Assembly (NCBI GenBank): GCA_022600955.1
Contig: JAHZJK010000026.1
Span: forward strand, 1-64,000
Length of the DNA stretch: 64,000 nt
Reading direction: 5' to 3'
Origin: Gammaproteobacteria bacterium
Lineage (GTDB): Bacteria > Pseudomonadota > Gammaproteobacteria > Steroidobacterales > Woeseiaceae
Positions 16,864 through 29,177 of this stretch are shown in pieces. Below the pieces are notes generated by a model, which did no database searches, was not told where the DNA came from, and was given only the letters and a program-made list of their open reading frames with translations. The position numbers and the translations under genes were made by a program. Within the stretch, counting starts at the first letter, position 1. Every line of letters begins with the position of its first letter.

Positions 16864-17903
16864 TGAACGAATGGATTGATGAACTACAGGATCTTGCGGC
16901 AGCACGAGAGCCCGCCGTACTGGTCACTGTTGCCGGTATTCGCGGTTCTGCGCCTCGCGAGTTGGGCGCAAAAATGATTGTCTCGGCGACGCAAACTATT
17001 GGCACGATTGGTGGTGGTCAGCTTGAATATCAAAGCGCGAGGGTCGCAGTGAGCATGTTAGGCAGTTCACAGATGGCGCTTCGCAGCTTTCCGCTTGGTT
17101 CAACGATGGGACAATGCTGCGGTGGCGTCGTCGAGATTCTGTTTGAGCCAGTCAGCGATGGAATGCCGGCCTGGTTGCGAGATGTCGGCGCGTTGCATGG
17201 TCAGCGTGAAGCGGCCGTAATCGCAACACGCATTTCGACAACAGCGCCCGCAAAATTCCTGGTTACGGCTGACACGGTGTTTGGCGACAGCGATGCAGAT
17301 GCCGAAATGGTTGCGACGTCCCGTGCGCTGTTAAGTAGCCAACCGAAAGTAACCCGCAATGTTCAGGAGTTCTACGAGCCCGTTGTTGTCTCCGATCTGA
17401 ATATCGCAGTGTTCGGCGCAGGGCATGTCGGCTCGGCTGTCGTCAACACACTGTCAGACCTCGACTGCAATATCCGCTGGATCGACAGCCGACGCAATTT
17501 GTTTCGTGAGGTGCCAGCAAATGTACGTGCTGTCGAGGCGCCGGAGCCGGCCCTGGAGGTGGCGGCGATGCCGCCAGGTAGTTTCTATCTTGTGATGACA
17601 CACAGTCACGCAATCGATTTCGAAGTGTGTGACCGGATATTGCGTCGCAACGATGCTCGTTACTGTGGGCTGATCGGGTCGCTGTCGAAGCGCCGCCGTT
17701 TTGAAAAGCGCTATCGGCAACAGGACATGCCGCAGCCATTACTGGATGCGCTTATCTGCCCTATTGGCGTTGACGGCATTAGCGGCAAGAAGCCGGCTGA
17801 AATAGCAGTCTCCACCGCGGCAGAGGTGCTGCGCGTGTATGAGCAGGCGGCGGCTGATGACATCGTCGATCTTCCAGACAACGTACACCCCTTGCGAGGT
17901 TGA
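16863..17903 (+). CDS. xdhC: Molybdenum-cofactor chaperone for xanthine dehydrogenase
   Basis: Inserts sulfurated molybdenum cofactor into XdhB. 346 residues with the N-terminal XdhC/CoxI domain (TVAGIRGSAPRELGAKM, TIGGGQLE, and MGQCCGGVVEILFEP with the conserved cysteine pair that binds the cofactor), a linker, and a C-terminal Rossmann domain (IAVFGAGHVGSAVVN; YCGLIGSLSKRRRF; ICPIGVDGISGKKPAEIAVS). The arrangement xdhA-xdhB-xdhC is the common bacterial one. puuD begins 1 nt after its stop. Confidence 0.94.
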   Translation: MNEWIDELQDLAAAREPAVLVTVAGIRGSAPRELGAKMIVSATQTIGTIGGGQLEYQSARVAVSMLGSSQMALRSFPLGSTMGQCCGGVVEILFEPVSDGMPAWLRDVGALHGQREAAVIATRISTTAPAKFLVTADTVFGDSDADAEMVATSRALLSSQPKVTRNVQEFYEPVVVSDLNIAVFGAGHVGSAVVNTLSDLDCNIRWIDSRRNLFREVPANVRAVEAPEPALEVAAMPPGSFYLVMTHSHAIDFEVCDRILRRNDARYCGLIGSLSKRRRFEKRYRQQDMPQPLLDALICPIGVDGISGKKPAEIAVSTAAEVLRVYEQAAADDIVDLPDNVHPLRG

Positions 17904-17904
17904 G

Positions 17905-19095
17905 ATGGCAGTTTACGGACTGGAGTGGCTAAACCTGCTGGTGCGCTGGCTGCATTTCATCACCGGTGTGGCATGGATCGGATCATCACTGTATTTCATC
18001 TGGCTTGATAATCATTTGCTTGTACCGCGAGACCCGGACGACACAGAAAAAGGCGTGGGCGGCGAAGTATGGTCCGTTCACGGCGGTGGTTTCTATCATG
18101 CGCAGAAGTACAAGGTTGGACCGTTGCCATTGCCGGAACCCTTGCATTGGTTCAAATGGGAGGCGTATTCCACATGGCTGTCCGGAATGTTCCTGCTGGG
18201 GCTCACTTACTTCGTGGGTGCCGAGGTCTATCTCATCGACCGAAGTGTCGCCGATCTTTCGACCGCTAGTGCGATCGGAATTTCTGTAGCGATCATCATC
18301 GGCAGCTGGGTCGTCTACGACCTGTTGTGCAAATCGCCGTTGGCGCGCGATGAACGGGTTTTCGCAGCATTGCTGTTGATCATGTGCAGCGTGCTTGCGT
18401 GGGGGCTGTGCAGTCTCTTCAGTGGTCGTGCGGCATACATTCTGTTTGGTGCAGCGCTTGGCACTATCATGGTTGCGAACGTGTTCTTCGTCATCATCCC
18501 CGGTCAGCGGCAAATGGTGTCGGAGGTTGCGCGCGGCGAGTTGCCCGACACTGCTCCGGGCCTGCGTGCCAAGTTGCGTTCGGTCCACAACACGTATTTC
18601 ACGCTTCCCGTCCTGTTCGTAATGACGAGCAACCACTACGCCATGACGTATGCGCATGAGTACAACTGGCTGGTGCTGATAGCCATCTCGGTTGCCGGCG
18701 CATTGGTCAGAGTCTATTTTGTCGCTCGGCACAAGGGAACGGCTTCACCACTGACGGTGATAGCCGCTGTGTTGATTCTTGCCGGGCTTGCCGCTGCGCT
18801 CGCGCCGCGCGGTCAGGACAGCGCCACAACAGAAGTCGATTTCGCTGCAGTTCGGGACGTAATCAAAGCGCGGTGTAGCAACTGTCATTCGTCTGCGCCG
18901 ATACATCCTGCGTTTCCCAACGCACCACTCGGTGTCATGTTCGATACTGATGAGCAAATTGTCGGTGATGCTGCGCGTATTCACCAGCAGACCGTAGTGA
19001 CGCGCGTCATGCCGATAGGTAATCTGACCGCAATGACCGACGAAGAGCGAAATATTATCGACCAGTGGTATCTGTCGATAGAGGCAGCGCAATGA
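17905..19095 (+). CDS. puuD: Membrane urate oxidase with cytochrome c domain (PuuD type)
   Basis: Oxidises urate to 5-hydroxyisourate and passes electrons to the respiratory chain, replacing soluble uricase. 396 residues: seven or eight hydrophobic segments (first WLHFITGVAWIGSSLYFIWL) containing several conserved histidines such as HNTYF and SNHYAM, then a C-terminal periplasmic cytochrome c domain with CSNCH at residues 324-328 and a likely axial methionine in RVMPIGNLT near 369. The ATG at 17905 follows TTGAG and fits the family N-terminus (MAVYGLEWLN). The stop forms an ATGA overlap with puuE. Confidence 0.93.
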   Translation: MAVYGLEWLNLLVRWLHFITGVAWIGSSLYFIWLDNHLLVPRDPDDTEKGVGGEVWSVHGGGFYHAQKYKVGPLPLPEPLHWFKWEAYSTWLSGMFLLGLTYFVGAEVYLIDRSVADLSTASAIGISVAIIIGSWVVYDLLCKSPLARDERVFAALLLIMCSVLAWGLCSLFSGRAAYILFGAALGTIMVANVFFVIIPGQRQMVSEVARGELPDTAPGLRAKLRSVHNTYFTLPVLFVMTSNHYAMTYAHEYNWLVLIAISVAGALVRVYFVARHKGTASPLTVIAAVLILAGLAAALAPRGQDSATTEVDFAAVRDVIKARCSNCHSSAPIHPAFPNAPLGVMFDTDEQIVGDAARIHQQTVVTRVMPIGNLTAMTDEERNIIDQWYLSIEAAQ

Positions 19096-20000
19096 GCGAG
19101 TATCCGCGCGACATGCGAGGTTACGGCGCCGAGGTGCCTGTGGCTAATTGGCCCGGTGGCGCGCGGATCGCGGTGCAATTCGTCGTTAACTATGAGGAAG
19201 GTGGCGAAAACTGTGTTCTGCATGGTGACGCTGCATCCGAAGCGTTTCTCTCCGAGATTGTTGGTGCTGCCGCGATCGACGGTCAACGCCACATGAATAT
19301 GGAGTCGATCTACGAGTATGGATCACGAGCCGGATTCTGGCGATTGCACCGCATCTTCAGCGGACGCAATCTTCCGCTAACGGTATTTGGCGTCGCCATG
19401 GCCCTGCAGCGGAACCCGGAAGCGGTTGCCGCCATGCAAGCTGCAGGTTGGGAAATTGCCAGTCACGGCTACCGCTGGGTCGACTATCAATGCGTGGATG
19501 AAGCGACTGAGCGCAAACACTTCGACACGGCTATTCGCCTGCACGAGGAAGTGACAGGTTCGAGGCCACAGGGCTGGTACCTGGGTCGCTGCAGTCCGAA
19601 TTCGCATCGCATCGCAGCGGACTATGGCGAGTTCACATACAACGCGGATTGCTATTCGGATGATCTGCCGTACTGGGACTTCCAGTTTGATCGTCCGCAA
19701 CTCATGCTGCCGTACACGCTTGACGCAAATGATATGCGCTTTGCGACACCGCAGGGCTTTAACTCCGGCGATCAGTTTTACAATTATCTGAAAGACAGTT
19801 TCGATGTTCTGCGTGCCGAAGGCGGGCGCATGATGTCGGTGGGGCTGCATTGTCGTCTTGCCGGGCGACCTGGCCGCGCCGCCGCATTGCAGAAATTCCT
19901 CGACCACATCGCATCCTGTGACGATGTCTGGGTCGCAACTCGACTGGAAATCGCAGAACACTGGCGTACTGAACATCCGCCCGAGGACAGCCATTCATGA
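19092..20000 (+). CDS. puuE: Allantoinase, polysaccharide-deacetylase family (PuuE)
   Basis: Opens the allantoin ring to allantoate without the metal centre of the amidohydrolase-type allantoinases. 302 residues from the ATG at 19092. The start MSEYPRDMRGYG and the motifs FVVNYEEGGENC, WEIASHGYRWVDY and GWYLGRCSPNS are characteristic of PuuE proteins, which lost the usual metal triad of NodB deacetylases. Both ends overlap neighbours by the ATGA arrangement (puuD and uraD), so the gene is translated as part of the chain. Confidence 0.93.
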   Translation: MSEYPRDMRGYGAEVPVANWPGGARIAVQFVVNYEEGGENCVLHGDAASEAFLSEIVGAAAIDGQRHMNMESIYEYGSRAGFWRLHRIFSGRNLPLTVFGVAMALQRNPEAVAAMQAAGWEIASHGYRWVDYQCVDEATERKHFDTAIRLHEEVTGSRPQGWYLGRCSPNSHRIAADYGEFTYNADCYSDDLPYWDFQFDRPQLMLPYTLDANDMRFATPQGFNSGDQFYNYLKDSFDVLRAEGGRMMSVGLHCRLAGRPGRAAALQKFLDHIASCDDVWVATRLEIAEHWRTEHPPEDSHS

Positions 20001-20485
20001 AAGATGCATTTGTCGCTCGCTATGGGGGTATTTACGAGCACTCTCCGTGGGTAGCGGAAAAAATTTACGATGTGCTCGGAGAACAGCAGGTTGATGTTGG
20101 TCGACTGGCTGAAATGATGGCAGATTGTGTCGACAATGCTTCCAGAGAGGATCAGCTGGCATTGATTTGTGCGCATCCGGATCTCGCCGGCAAGGCTCAG
20201 GTCGCCGGCGAACTCACAGCGGAGTCGACGACGGAGCAGGCCAGCGCCGGACTGGACCAATGTACCAGCCAGGAGTTTGAGCGTTTTCAATCACTCAATG
20301 CCGCTTACAAGCAGAAGTTCGGTTTCCCGTTTGTGATGGCTGTGCGTGACAGCGATCGCAGCCAGATACTGCAGGCATTCGGCGTGCGCCTTCTCAATGA
20401 CTACGACGCAGAGTTCGAGGCCGCGCTGCAGGAAATACACAGAATCGCCAGCTTGCGACTAACAGCTTTGCAGGATCAGCCATGA
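19997..20485 (+). CDS. uraD: OHCU decarboxylase
   Basis: Stereoselectively decarboxylates 2-oxo-4-hydroxy-4-carboxy-5-ureidoimidazoline to S-allantoin. 162 residues, usual size. The catalytic histidine is in CAHPDLAGK; the substrate-loop signature FPFVMAV and an upstream IYEHSPWVAEK helix are also present. The separate uraH gene at the head of the operon completes the pair. ATGA overlaps link it to puuE before and alc after. Confidence 0.93.
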   Translation: MKDAFVARYGGIYEHSPWVAEKIYDVLGEQQVDVGRLAEMMADCVDNASREDQLALICAHPDLAGKAQVAGELTAESTTEQASAGLDQCTSQEFERFQSLNAAYKQKFGFPFVMAVRDSDRSQILQAFGVRLLNDYDAEFEAALQEIHRIASLRLTALQDQP

Positions 20486-21456
20486 AACACCCGTTCTATC
20501 ATTGGGTTCAGCTTGAACAACCGCGGCTTGGGACCCGAGTTGTGTTCGCGACTGACGATTTCTTTGCCGCGAAAGAGCGCGTAATCGATCCCGCGCCACC
20601 CGTATTTATTGACGACAAGTATGACGATCACGGCAAGTGGATGGATGGCTGGGAAAGTCGCCGCAAGCGAATACCTGGGCACGACTATTGTGTCATTCGA
20701 CTTGGTGTGCCCGGTGTGATTCACGGTTTTGATATCGATACAAGCCACTTTACCGGTAACTATCCGCCACAGGCCTCAATCGAGGTTTGCCAGAGTGAAC
20801 TCGACTTGCCGGAGGACGGCTGGACGGAGCTGTTGCCCAGGTCCGACTTGCGCGGCGATGCACATCATTACTGCGAAATAGAGAGCGACACCATCTGGAC
20901 GCATGTGCGCCTGCATATCTACCCGGATGGCGGCGTTGCGAGATTGCGAATTTATGGCGAAGTCCGGGCCGATTTTTCAGATGTCGATGGTTATGTGGAT
21001 TTGTTGGCGATCGAGAATGGTGGTCGGGCGATCAGTTGCAGCGATGAACACTACGGCAGCATGCACAATCTCAATGTACCCGGCCGTGGAATAAACATGG
21101 GCGATGGGTGGGAGACAGCACGTCGTCGTGGCCCCGGCAATGACTGGGTGATAGTAGCGCTTGCACAGCCCGGTGAAATCGAACGGGCGGAAATCGACAC
21201 CGCACATTTCAAGGGCAACTACCCCGACAGAGCGTCGCTCGAAGCAGGTTCGTTTGAATCTGACGCCGAAGCAACGCACGAGGCTGATGGCTGGCAAACA
21301 CTGATGCCAGAGTCGAAACTGAAAATGGACCAGCAACACTACTTCGAAGAGCTGACGTCGACCGGCCCGGTGACGCATGTGCGAATGTCCATCTACCCCG
21401 ATGGTGGCGTCAGTCGCCTGCGCCTGTTTGGCAAGGTTGGAGATAACAGCGCATGA
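20482..21456 (+). CDS. alc: Allantoicase
   Basis: Hydrolyses allantoate to ureidoglycolate and urea. 324 residues made of two similar jelly-roll repeats: the first with DGWESRRKRIPGHDYCVIRL and HGFDIDTSHFTGNYPP, the second with DGWETARRRGPGNDWVIVAL and AEIDTAHFKGNYPD. Each repeat ends with a matching HVRLHIYPDGGVARLR / HVRMSIYPDGGVSRLR strand. The urea made here would need a urease or export; neither is in this window. ATGA overlaps join it to uraD and allA. Confidence 0.95.
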   Translation: MKHPFYHWVQLEQPRLGTRVVFATDDFFAAKERVIDPAPPVFIDDKYDDHGKWMDGWESRRKRIPGHDYCVIRLGVPGVIHGFDIDTSHFTGNYPPQASIEVCQSELDLPEDGWTELLPRSDLRGDAHHYCEIESDTIWTHVRLHIYPDGGVARLRIYGEVRADFSDVDGYVDLLAIENGGRAISCSDEHYGSMHNLNVPGRGINMGDGWETARRRGPGNDWVIVALAQPGEIERAEIDTAHFKGNYPDRASLEAGSFESDAEATHEADGWQTLMPESKLKMDQQHYFEELTSTGPVTHVRMSIYPDGGVSRLRLFGKVGDNSA

Positions 21457-21943
21457 CGATTACGCTCAGGCCTGAGCCGCTGACGAAAGAACGATTCGCC
21501 CTGTATGGTGATGTGATCGAATCGTCGCGCAGCAGTGATGCAATGAACGATGCGCGTTTCGAGCGCTTCGATGATCTATGCGGCGTGGATATCCGAGAAC
21601 AGGGGCATGTCGCTGTGAGCATCGCGAAATGTCGTGCGGCAACCTCGCTGCCGCTGATGCTCGACATGGTCGAGCGTCACCCGCTTGGCAGCCAGGCCTT
21701 TGTGCCATTAAGCCCTTGCAAGATGGTCGTGGTGGTTGCGCCACCACAAGAGTCGGTCGATACCGCGGAGTTACGGGCATTTGTAACTAACGGTCGGCAG
21801 GGCATTAACTACAAGTGCGGAACCTGGCACATGCCATTGATCGCTTTCGAAAGTGGTCAGGAATTTCTGATCATTGACCGCGGCGGTAATGAGGCCAATT
21901 GCGATATTCACATGCTGGGCGACGCGGTGTTGCTGGAGTCAGA

Positions 21944-21947
<4 letters not shown>
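21453..21947 (+). CDS. allA: Ureidoglycolate lyase
   Basis: Cleaves ureidoglycolate to glyoxylate and urea, the last step of the pathway. 164 residues, cupin-like fold, with the family signatures ITLRPEPLTKERFALYGDVI at the start and NYKCGTWHMPLIAF near the C-terminus. Glyoxylate could feed the type-2 glycerate kinase encoded at 26674-27912, but the intervening glyoxylate carboligase and tartronate semialdehyde reductase are not here. Its stop overlaps the likely guaD start in the form CTGA. Confidence 0.93.
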
Positions 21948-25470
<3,523 letters not shown>

Positions 25471-25516
25471 TTACTATCAATTAGTTACGCACAGGGCTTT
25501 GCGCCGCAAGCGGGGC

Positions 25517-25522
25517 ATTATA
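25517..25522 (-). promoter_or_regulatory. -10 box for icd (candidate)
   Basis: On the minus strand TATAAT lies 55 nt before the icd start. It is within an imperfect inverted repeat (GGGGC/GCCCC around 25511-25530), so a regulator could cover it. The -35 is not clear. Confidence 0.35.
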
Positions 25523-25563
25523 AAGCCCCCGGCGGGAAATCTCTCGCTTGATTTATGCGGCGC

Positions 25564-26004
25564 TCAGCTATCGCTGACGACGACCGTTGACTCAAGATGT
25601 GAATCGGCCTTCAGCGAATTGGTGATCAGGCAAACCTGTTCAGCTTTCTGCAACAGTCGTTCAGCTTTTGCCACATCGGTGCCCGCCGGCACGCTTAAGG
25701 TCGCGTGCACGGAGAAAGCGGTGAACTGCGTGACACGCTCGACGCGGTCGAGGGTGCCATCGGTTTCGCACTCAAGTGATGTCCATTCGAGTCTCGATGC
25801 GCGGGCGATCGCGCGGAACGACAATACGAAGCAATCAGCAACAGCGGCGACCAGGAGTGACTCAGGGGACCATTGGTCGCCTGGGCCGCCGAATTCTGCC
25901 GGTGGCGCTGACTGGAGATCTGCGACGCCCGAACTGGTGAGCGTGACATTGCCGCTATTGTTTGCTGTTGCGGCAACGAGATACTGATGAGGGAGGTCCT
26001 GCAT
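25564..26004 (-). CDS. OsmC-family peroxide reductase-like protein
   Basis: 146 residues of the OsmC/Ohr fold. The first conserved cysteine is in VAAVADCFVLSFRAIAR and the second in KAEQVCLITNSLK, matching the peroxidatic and resolving cysteines of the family; a glycine-rich segment GGPGDQWSPESLL precedes the first, as in the OsmC/YhfA-like branch. It probably reduces organic hydroperoxides in the cytoplasm. It stands alone, upstream of icd on the same strand, with 102 nt between them. Confidence 0.85.
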   Translation of the reverse strand: MQDLPHQYLVAATANNSGNVTLTSSGVADLQSAPPAEFGGPGDQWSPESLLVAAVADCFVLSFRAIARASRLEWTSLECETDGTLDRVERVTQFTAFSVHATLSVPAGTDVAKAERLLQKAEQVCLITNSLKADSHLESTVVVSDS

Positions 26005-26099
26005 AACGATGATTGCCTTTATTAAGTAGGTATTGTCCCGAGTAGATTGGTTCTGTCGCTTGATTTACAAGTCAGGGTTTACCGAAACAGATGTAAGCC

Positions 26100-26684
26100 A
26101 TGCGTGATATTCAGGTGTCTCGGATCATGACCGAGAATCCGGCGACAGTCAGTCCCGGCGCGTCGGCTGACATGGTGCGCCAGCAACTTGAGAGTGGCGG
26201 CCTGCACCATTTGCCCGTGGTCGATGCAGGTCGTGTAGTCGGTATTGTCTCTTCCGCCGATCTCATGAAGCTGTATTTACTCAGCGGCGCAGCCGCACTG
26301 CGCGCTGCGACGGTGGCGCAAATCATGGTGAAAGATCCTGTTGTCATTGAAGCAGGCTCTACGATGCGGCAAGCGGCTGAGATGCTTGCTGCCGGCGGCT
26401 TTCACGCGCTGCCAGTAGTCGATTCGGGAATACTGCTTGTGGGGATTATTACGTCGAGCGATCTCATTACCGCGTTGCTAAGAAATATTCCGGTAGGCGA
26501 TGGCAGCATCGTGCAGAGGCCCGCAGATAGTCTCGCGGCAGTTATCGAGAAGAACCGCAGGCTTGAGGACGTCGTCGACGCCGCGAAACGCTACATCAAC
26601 GGCGGCCAGGCTGAGCGCGAGCACAGTGTTTTGGTGCGTGCACTGGCGGCACTTGAGGGCGCGGAGCGAAAGCTCAGTCTGTAA
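26100..26684 (+). CDS. Tandem CBS-domain protein
   Basis: 194 residues with two CBS domains. The first begins VSRIMTENPATVSPGAS and ends VVGIVSSADLMKLY; the second begins VAQIMVKDPVVIEAGS and ends LVGIITSSDLITALL. A C-terminal helix (RRLEDVVDAAKRYINGGQAEREH) follows. Such stand-alone proteins bind adenosine nucleotides and regulate a partner; none can be named here. An adenine-binding sensor would suit the purine-rich surroundings, but this is inference. Its last 11 bases overlap the convergent glycerate kinase gene. Confidence 0.88.
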   Translation: MRDIQVSRIMTENPATVSPGASADMVRQQLESGGLHHLPVVDAGRVVGIVSSADLMKLYLLSGAAALRAATVAQIMVKDPVVIEAGSTMRQAAEMLAAGGFHALPVVDSGILLVGIITSSDLITALLRNIPVGDGSIVQRPADSLAAVIEKNRRLEDVVDAAKRYINGGQAEREHSVLVRALAALEGAERKLSL

Positions 26685-27912
26685 TCAGTATTGCGCGGAA
26701 GTCGTTCACATTGGTTCGCGTCGGTCCGGTCGTTACGAGGTCGCCGAGATCGGCGAAGAACGTGTAGCTGTCATTGTTAAGAAGGCGATCTCTGGCAGAT
26801 ATACCCAGCGCATTGCTTCGCGCAAGCGTGTCCGGTGCAACTGTGCAGCCTGCGTTGTCGCCGGTGCCATCGATACCATCCGTGTCGCAGGCGATTGCCG
26901 AGATCCGCGGATGCGCGTCGAGCGCCAGGGCTAATGCCAGCGCGTATTCGCCGTTACGTCCGCCGCGCCCGGTACCGCGGACCTCAATAGTCGTTTCGCC
27001 GCCTGACAGCAGCACACACGGTGGTTCGATCGGCCCTTTGCCTGCTGCGATTTGCAGCGCGAGCTCGGCGTGCTGATGAGCCAGTTCGATCGCATCGCCA
27101 TCGAGGTCGCCGAGAGAGTACGGCGTAATTTCGAGCTCCACAGCAGCGGCCGAAGCGGCGAGCAAAGCGTCGTCAGCTGTCGCGAGTATGCGTACGTCCG
27201 GCGCGTCGATAATCACTGGATCCGCAGAGGCGACTGCGTTTTTTGCCTCTGCTGAAATTGATATGTGGTAGCGGTCAATGATGTTGATCGCTTCGGATGC
27301 GCTAGCCGCGTCCGTGAGTGTCGGGCCGGAGGCGACCATTGAAGCGTTGTTGCCCGGTACATCCGAGATCAGAAGCGTAACGACATCTGCGGGCGCGGCC
27401 GCGAGTGCAAGCTTGCCACCTTTGATGGCAGACAATTTCTTGCGCACACAGTTGATCTCATGTATCGCGGCGCCCGACTTCAGTAGCTGGCTGGTAATCG
27501 ATTGTTTTTCGTCAAGGCTGACACCTATAGCCGGTGCTGCCAACAGTGATGAGCCGCCGCCGGATAGCAAACAGACAACGGTGTCAGAGTGACTGAGTCC
27601 TGAAACTCTCGCGATGATTCGTTCAGTGGCGAGAATTCCGCTGCGGTCGGGTATCGGGTGGGCTGCTTCCACGACTTCGATCCCGAGCGTGTCACAGCTG
27701 TGCCCGTAGGGGACGATCACGAGTCCTTCGAGAGCACCACCCCACAAGGTTTCAAGTTCCGCCGCCATAGAGGCAGCGGCTTTGCCGGCACCTACGATCA
27801 CCACCCGGCCACCGGGTTTGGGAGGGGTCCAGCGCGGCATGCACGCTGTAGCAATGGCTGCGCCAAGTGCTGCATCGAACAACGCGCGGAGGATACCGCT
27901 GGAATCACGCAT
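26674..27912 (-). CDS. Glycerate 2-kinase, MOFRL type
   Basis: Phosphorylates D-glycerate, most likely to 2-phosphoglycerate. 412 residues: an N-terminal domain with VIVGAGKAAASMAAELE and CLLSGGGSSLLAAP, and a C-terminal MOFRL domain with LLSGGETTIEVRGTGRGGRN and the DGIDGTGDNAG loop. The Lys and Arg of the KLSAIKGGKLA region fit the known active site. It could collect glyoxylate carbon from allantoin breakdown if the missing carboligase and reductase are elsewhere. Its ATG overlaps the upstream phosphoribosyltransferase stop by one base, so the pair form an operon. Confidence 0.92.
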   Translation of the reverse strand: MRDSSGILRALFDAALGAAIATACMPRWTPPKPGGRVVIVGAGKAAASMAAELETLWGGALEGLVIVPYGHSCDTLGIEVVEAAHPIPDRSGILATERIIARVSGLSHSDTVVCLLSGGGSSLLAAPAIGVSLDEKQSITSQLLKSGAAIHEINCVRKKLSAIKGGKLALAAAPADVVTLLISDVPGNNASMVASGPTLTDAASASEAINIIDRYHISISAEAKNAVASADPVIIDAPDVRILATADDALLAASAAAVELEITPYSLGDLDGDAIELAHQHAELALQIAAGKGPIEPPCVLLSGGETTIEVRGTGRGGRNGEYALALALALDAHPRISAIACDTDGIDGTGDNAGCTVAPDTLARSNALGISARDRLLNNDSYTFFADLGDLVTTGPTRTNVNDFRAILITD

Positions 27913-28514
27913 CAGCCGCGTGATTCGCCTTCGGCTTTGGCGAAAGGTTGCAGTCGATCAATCAATCCGGCCATTTCCGGGCGATTCTGACGTAACTCGC
28001 CAATCGAGAATCCGGACAGTTCGTACGGCAAGACGAGCCAGTCAGAGGTCTCGTGGACAAAGTAGTCAGGTGTGCGCAGCGTTTTCTCGGTCGGCCGGTA
28101 CCACACAGTCGCGACGCGAATGTCACCCGGCAAGTTGCGACGGGTTTTCTGAGCCAGCTGGTCTATGACGGCGTTGACGCTTGAACCAGTGCTGTAGACG
28201 TCATCGACAATCAGCATCGAATGATGTGAGCAGAGGTTTTCGAGCAGGTATTGGAGGCCATGGACGCGGATACCGCCGGCCTTGTCGACCATCTGTGAGT
28301 AGCGCGGAGCTCCCGTATAGGAGGTGCGGATAGCGATGTGGTCGGTTTTTGTCCCAAAATAATCGAGGCCTTCCTGAACGGCTATGCCCACTGCGCTGCC
28401 ACCTCGCCACAGGCCCACAAGAAAGTCGGGCTTGAAGCCGGCATTGAATATATTGGCGGCGAGCTGGAACGAATCCCGTAGTAAATCGTCCGCGGCGATA
28501 AATCGCTCATTCAT
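27912..28514 (-). CDS. Purine-type phosphoribosyltransferase, paralogue 1
   Basis: A 200-residue type I PRTase. The PRPP loop is SMLIVDDVYSTGSSVNAVID (about residues 98-117), preceded by a cis-peptide PP loop region in GLWRGGSAVGIAVQEGL. The later WLVLPYEL is the hydrophobic strand that stacks on a base in xanthine/hypoxanthine enzymes. The product likely recycles xanthine, hypoxanthine or guanine to the nucleotide. It overlaps the glycerate kinase gene by one base and is divergent from a second PRTase of the same subfamily 81 nt away. Which base each prefers cannot be told from sequence alone. Confidence 0.85.
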   Translation of the reverse strand: MNERFIAADDLLRDSFQLAANIFNAGFKPDFLVGLWRGGSAVGIAVQEGLDYFGTKTDHIAIRTSYTGAPRYSQMVDKAGGIRVHGLQYLLENLCSHHSMLIVDDVYSTGSSVNAVIDQLAQKTRRNLPGDIRVATVWYRPTEKTLRTPDYFVHETSDWLVLPYELSGFSIGELRQNRPEMAGLIDRLQPFAKAEGESRG

Positions 28515-28558
28515 TATTGTTATTCCCGGCCTGTGCTGCGCTAGAATCGGAGTTCGGC

Positions 28559-28564
28559 ATTATA
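28559..28564 (-). promoter_or_regulatory. -10 box for phosphoribosyltransferase 1 (candidate)
   Basis: Minus-strand TATAAT, 45 nt from the start of the 28514 gene, within the 81-nt divergent interval. No good -35 follows at the usual distance. Confidence 0.4.
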
Positions 28565-28571
28565 GCGCCTC

Positions 28572-28583
28572 ACGTCCTGACGT
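28572..28583. promoter_or_regulatory. Short dyad between divergent phosphoribosyltransferase genes
   Basis: ACGTC-CT-GACGT, a perfect five-base inverted repeat. It sits just upstream of the minus-strand -10 box and 12 nt before the other gene's ATG, so a regulator bound here could control both. Five-base arms are short, and chance is not excluded. Confidence 0.3.
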
Positions 28584-28595
28584 AAGAGAATAATA

Positions 28596-29168
28596 ATGGA
28601 CAAAACAGTACTCTCGGCACAAGACCTGCTTCTGGATTCGATCGAACTTGGCATTCAGGTACTTGAAAGCGGATTCGAACCTACATTGATCATCGCCATA
28701 TGGCGGGGGGGGACCCCGGTCGGCATGGCAGTGCAGGAGGCGTTGTCCTACTGCGGAATTGAGTCCGACCATATCGCGATACGCACCTCGTCATATCTTG
28801 GCGTGGACGAGCGAGGCAAAGTTGCGGTGCATGGTCTGAACTACATCATCAAGAAAATCCGCCATGATGATCGTGTCCTGATCGTCGATGACGTGTTTGA
28901 TACAGGTAATACAATTGTCGCGGTCGTCGAGGAGTTGACGCGGCGCGCACGTGGCAATACGCCGGAGGACATTCGAGTGGCTGTGCCGTGGTTCAAGCCA
29001 AGTCGCAATGAAACCGACATGACCCCTGACTACTATCTGCACGAGACAGCGGAATGGCTGGTGTTTCCACACGAGCTCGATGCCTTGACACCCGAGGAGC
29101 TCGTTATGACCCGGCCTGAAATTGCAGCGATCGTGCATTCAGTCAAGCCGCCGGCAAAATCAGCCTGA
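28596..29168 (+). CDS. Purine-type phosphoribosyltransferase, paralogue 2
   Basis: A 190-residue PRTase, clearly a paralogue of the divergent neighbour: both share LLLDSIELG/LLRDSFQLA, IAIWRGGTPVGMAVQEAL, SDHIAIRTS and the C-terminal HETAEWLVFPHELDALTPEEL block. Its PRPP loop is RVLIVDDVFDTGNTIVAVVE. Differences at the base-contact and hood regions suggest the two may prefer different purines or partner as hetero-oligomers. An AAGAGAATAATA leader gives a weak ribosome site. The LOG-family gene follows 9 nt downstream and is probably co-transcribed. Confidence 0.85.
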   Translation: MDKTVLSAQDLLLDSIELGIQVLESGFEPTLIIAIWRGGTPVGMAVQEALSYCGIESDHIAIRTSSYLGVDERGKVAVHGLNYIIKKIRHDDRVLIVDDVFDTGNTIVAVVEELTRRARGNTPEDIRVAVPWFKPSRNETDMTPDYYLHETAEWLVFPHELDALTPEELVMTRPEIAAIVHSVKPPAKSA

Positions 29169-29177
29169 ATTGCCGTC

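Noticed and set aside
14196..16905. Minus-strand frames opposite xdhB up to about 250 residues
   Set aside because: GC-rich antisense frames; no domains, and xdhB is intact in sense.
26100..26684. IMP dehydrogenase fragment
   Set aside because: CBS pairs also occur in IMPDH, but there is no catalytic barrel here and the protein is a complete stand-alone CBS pair.
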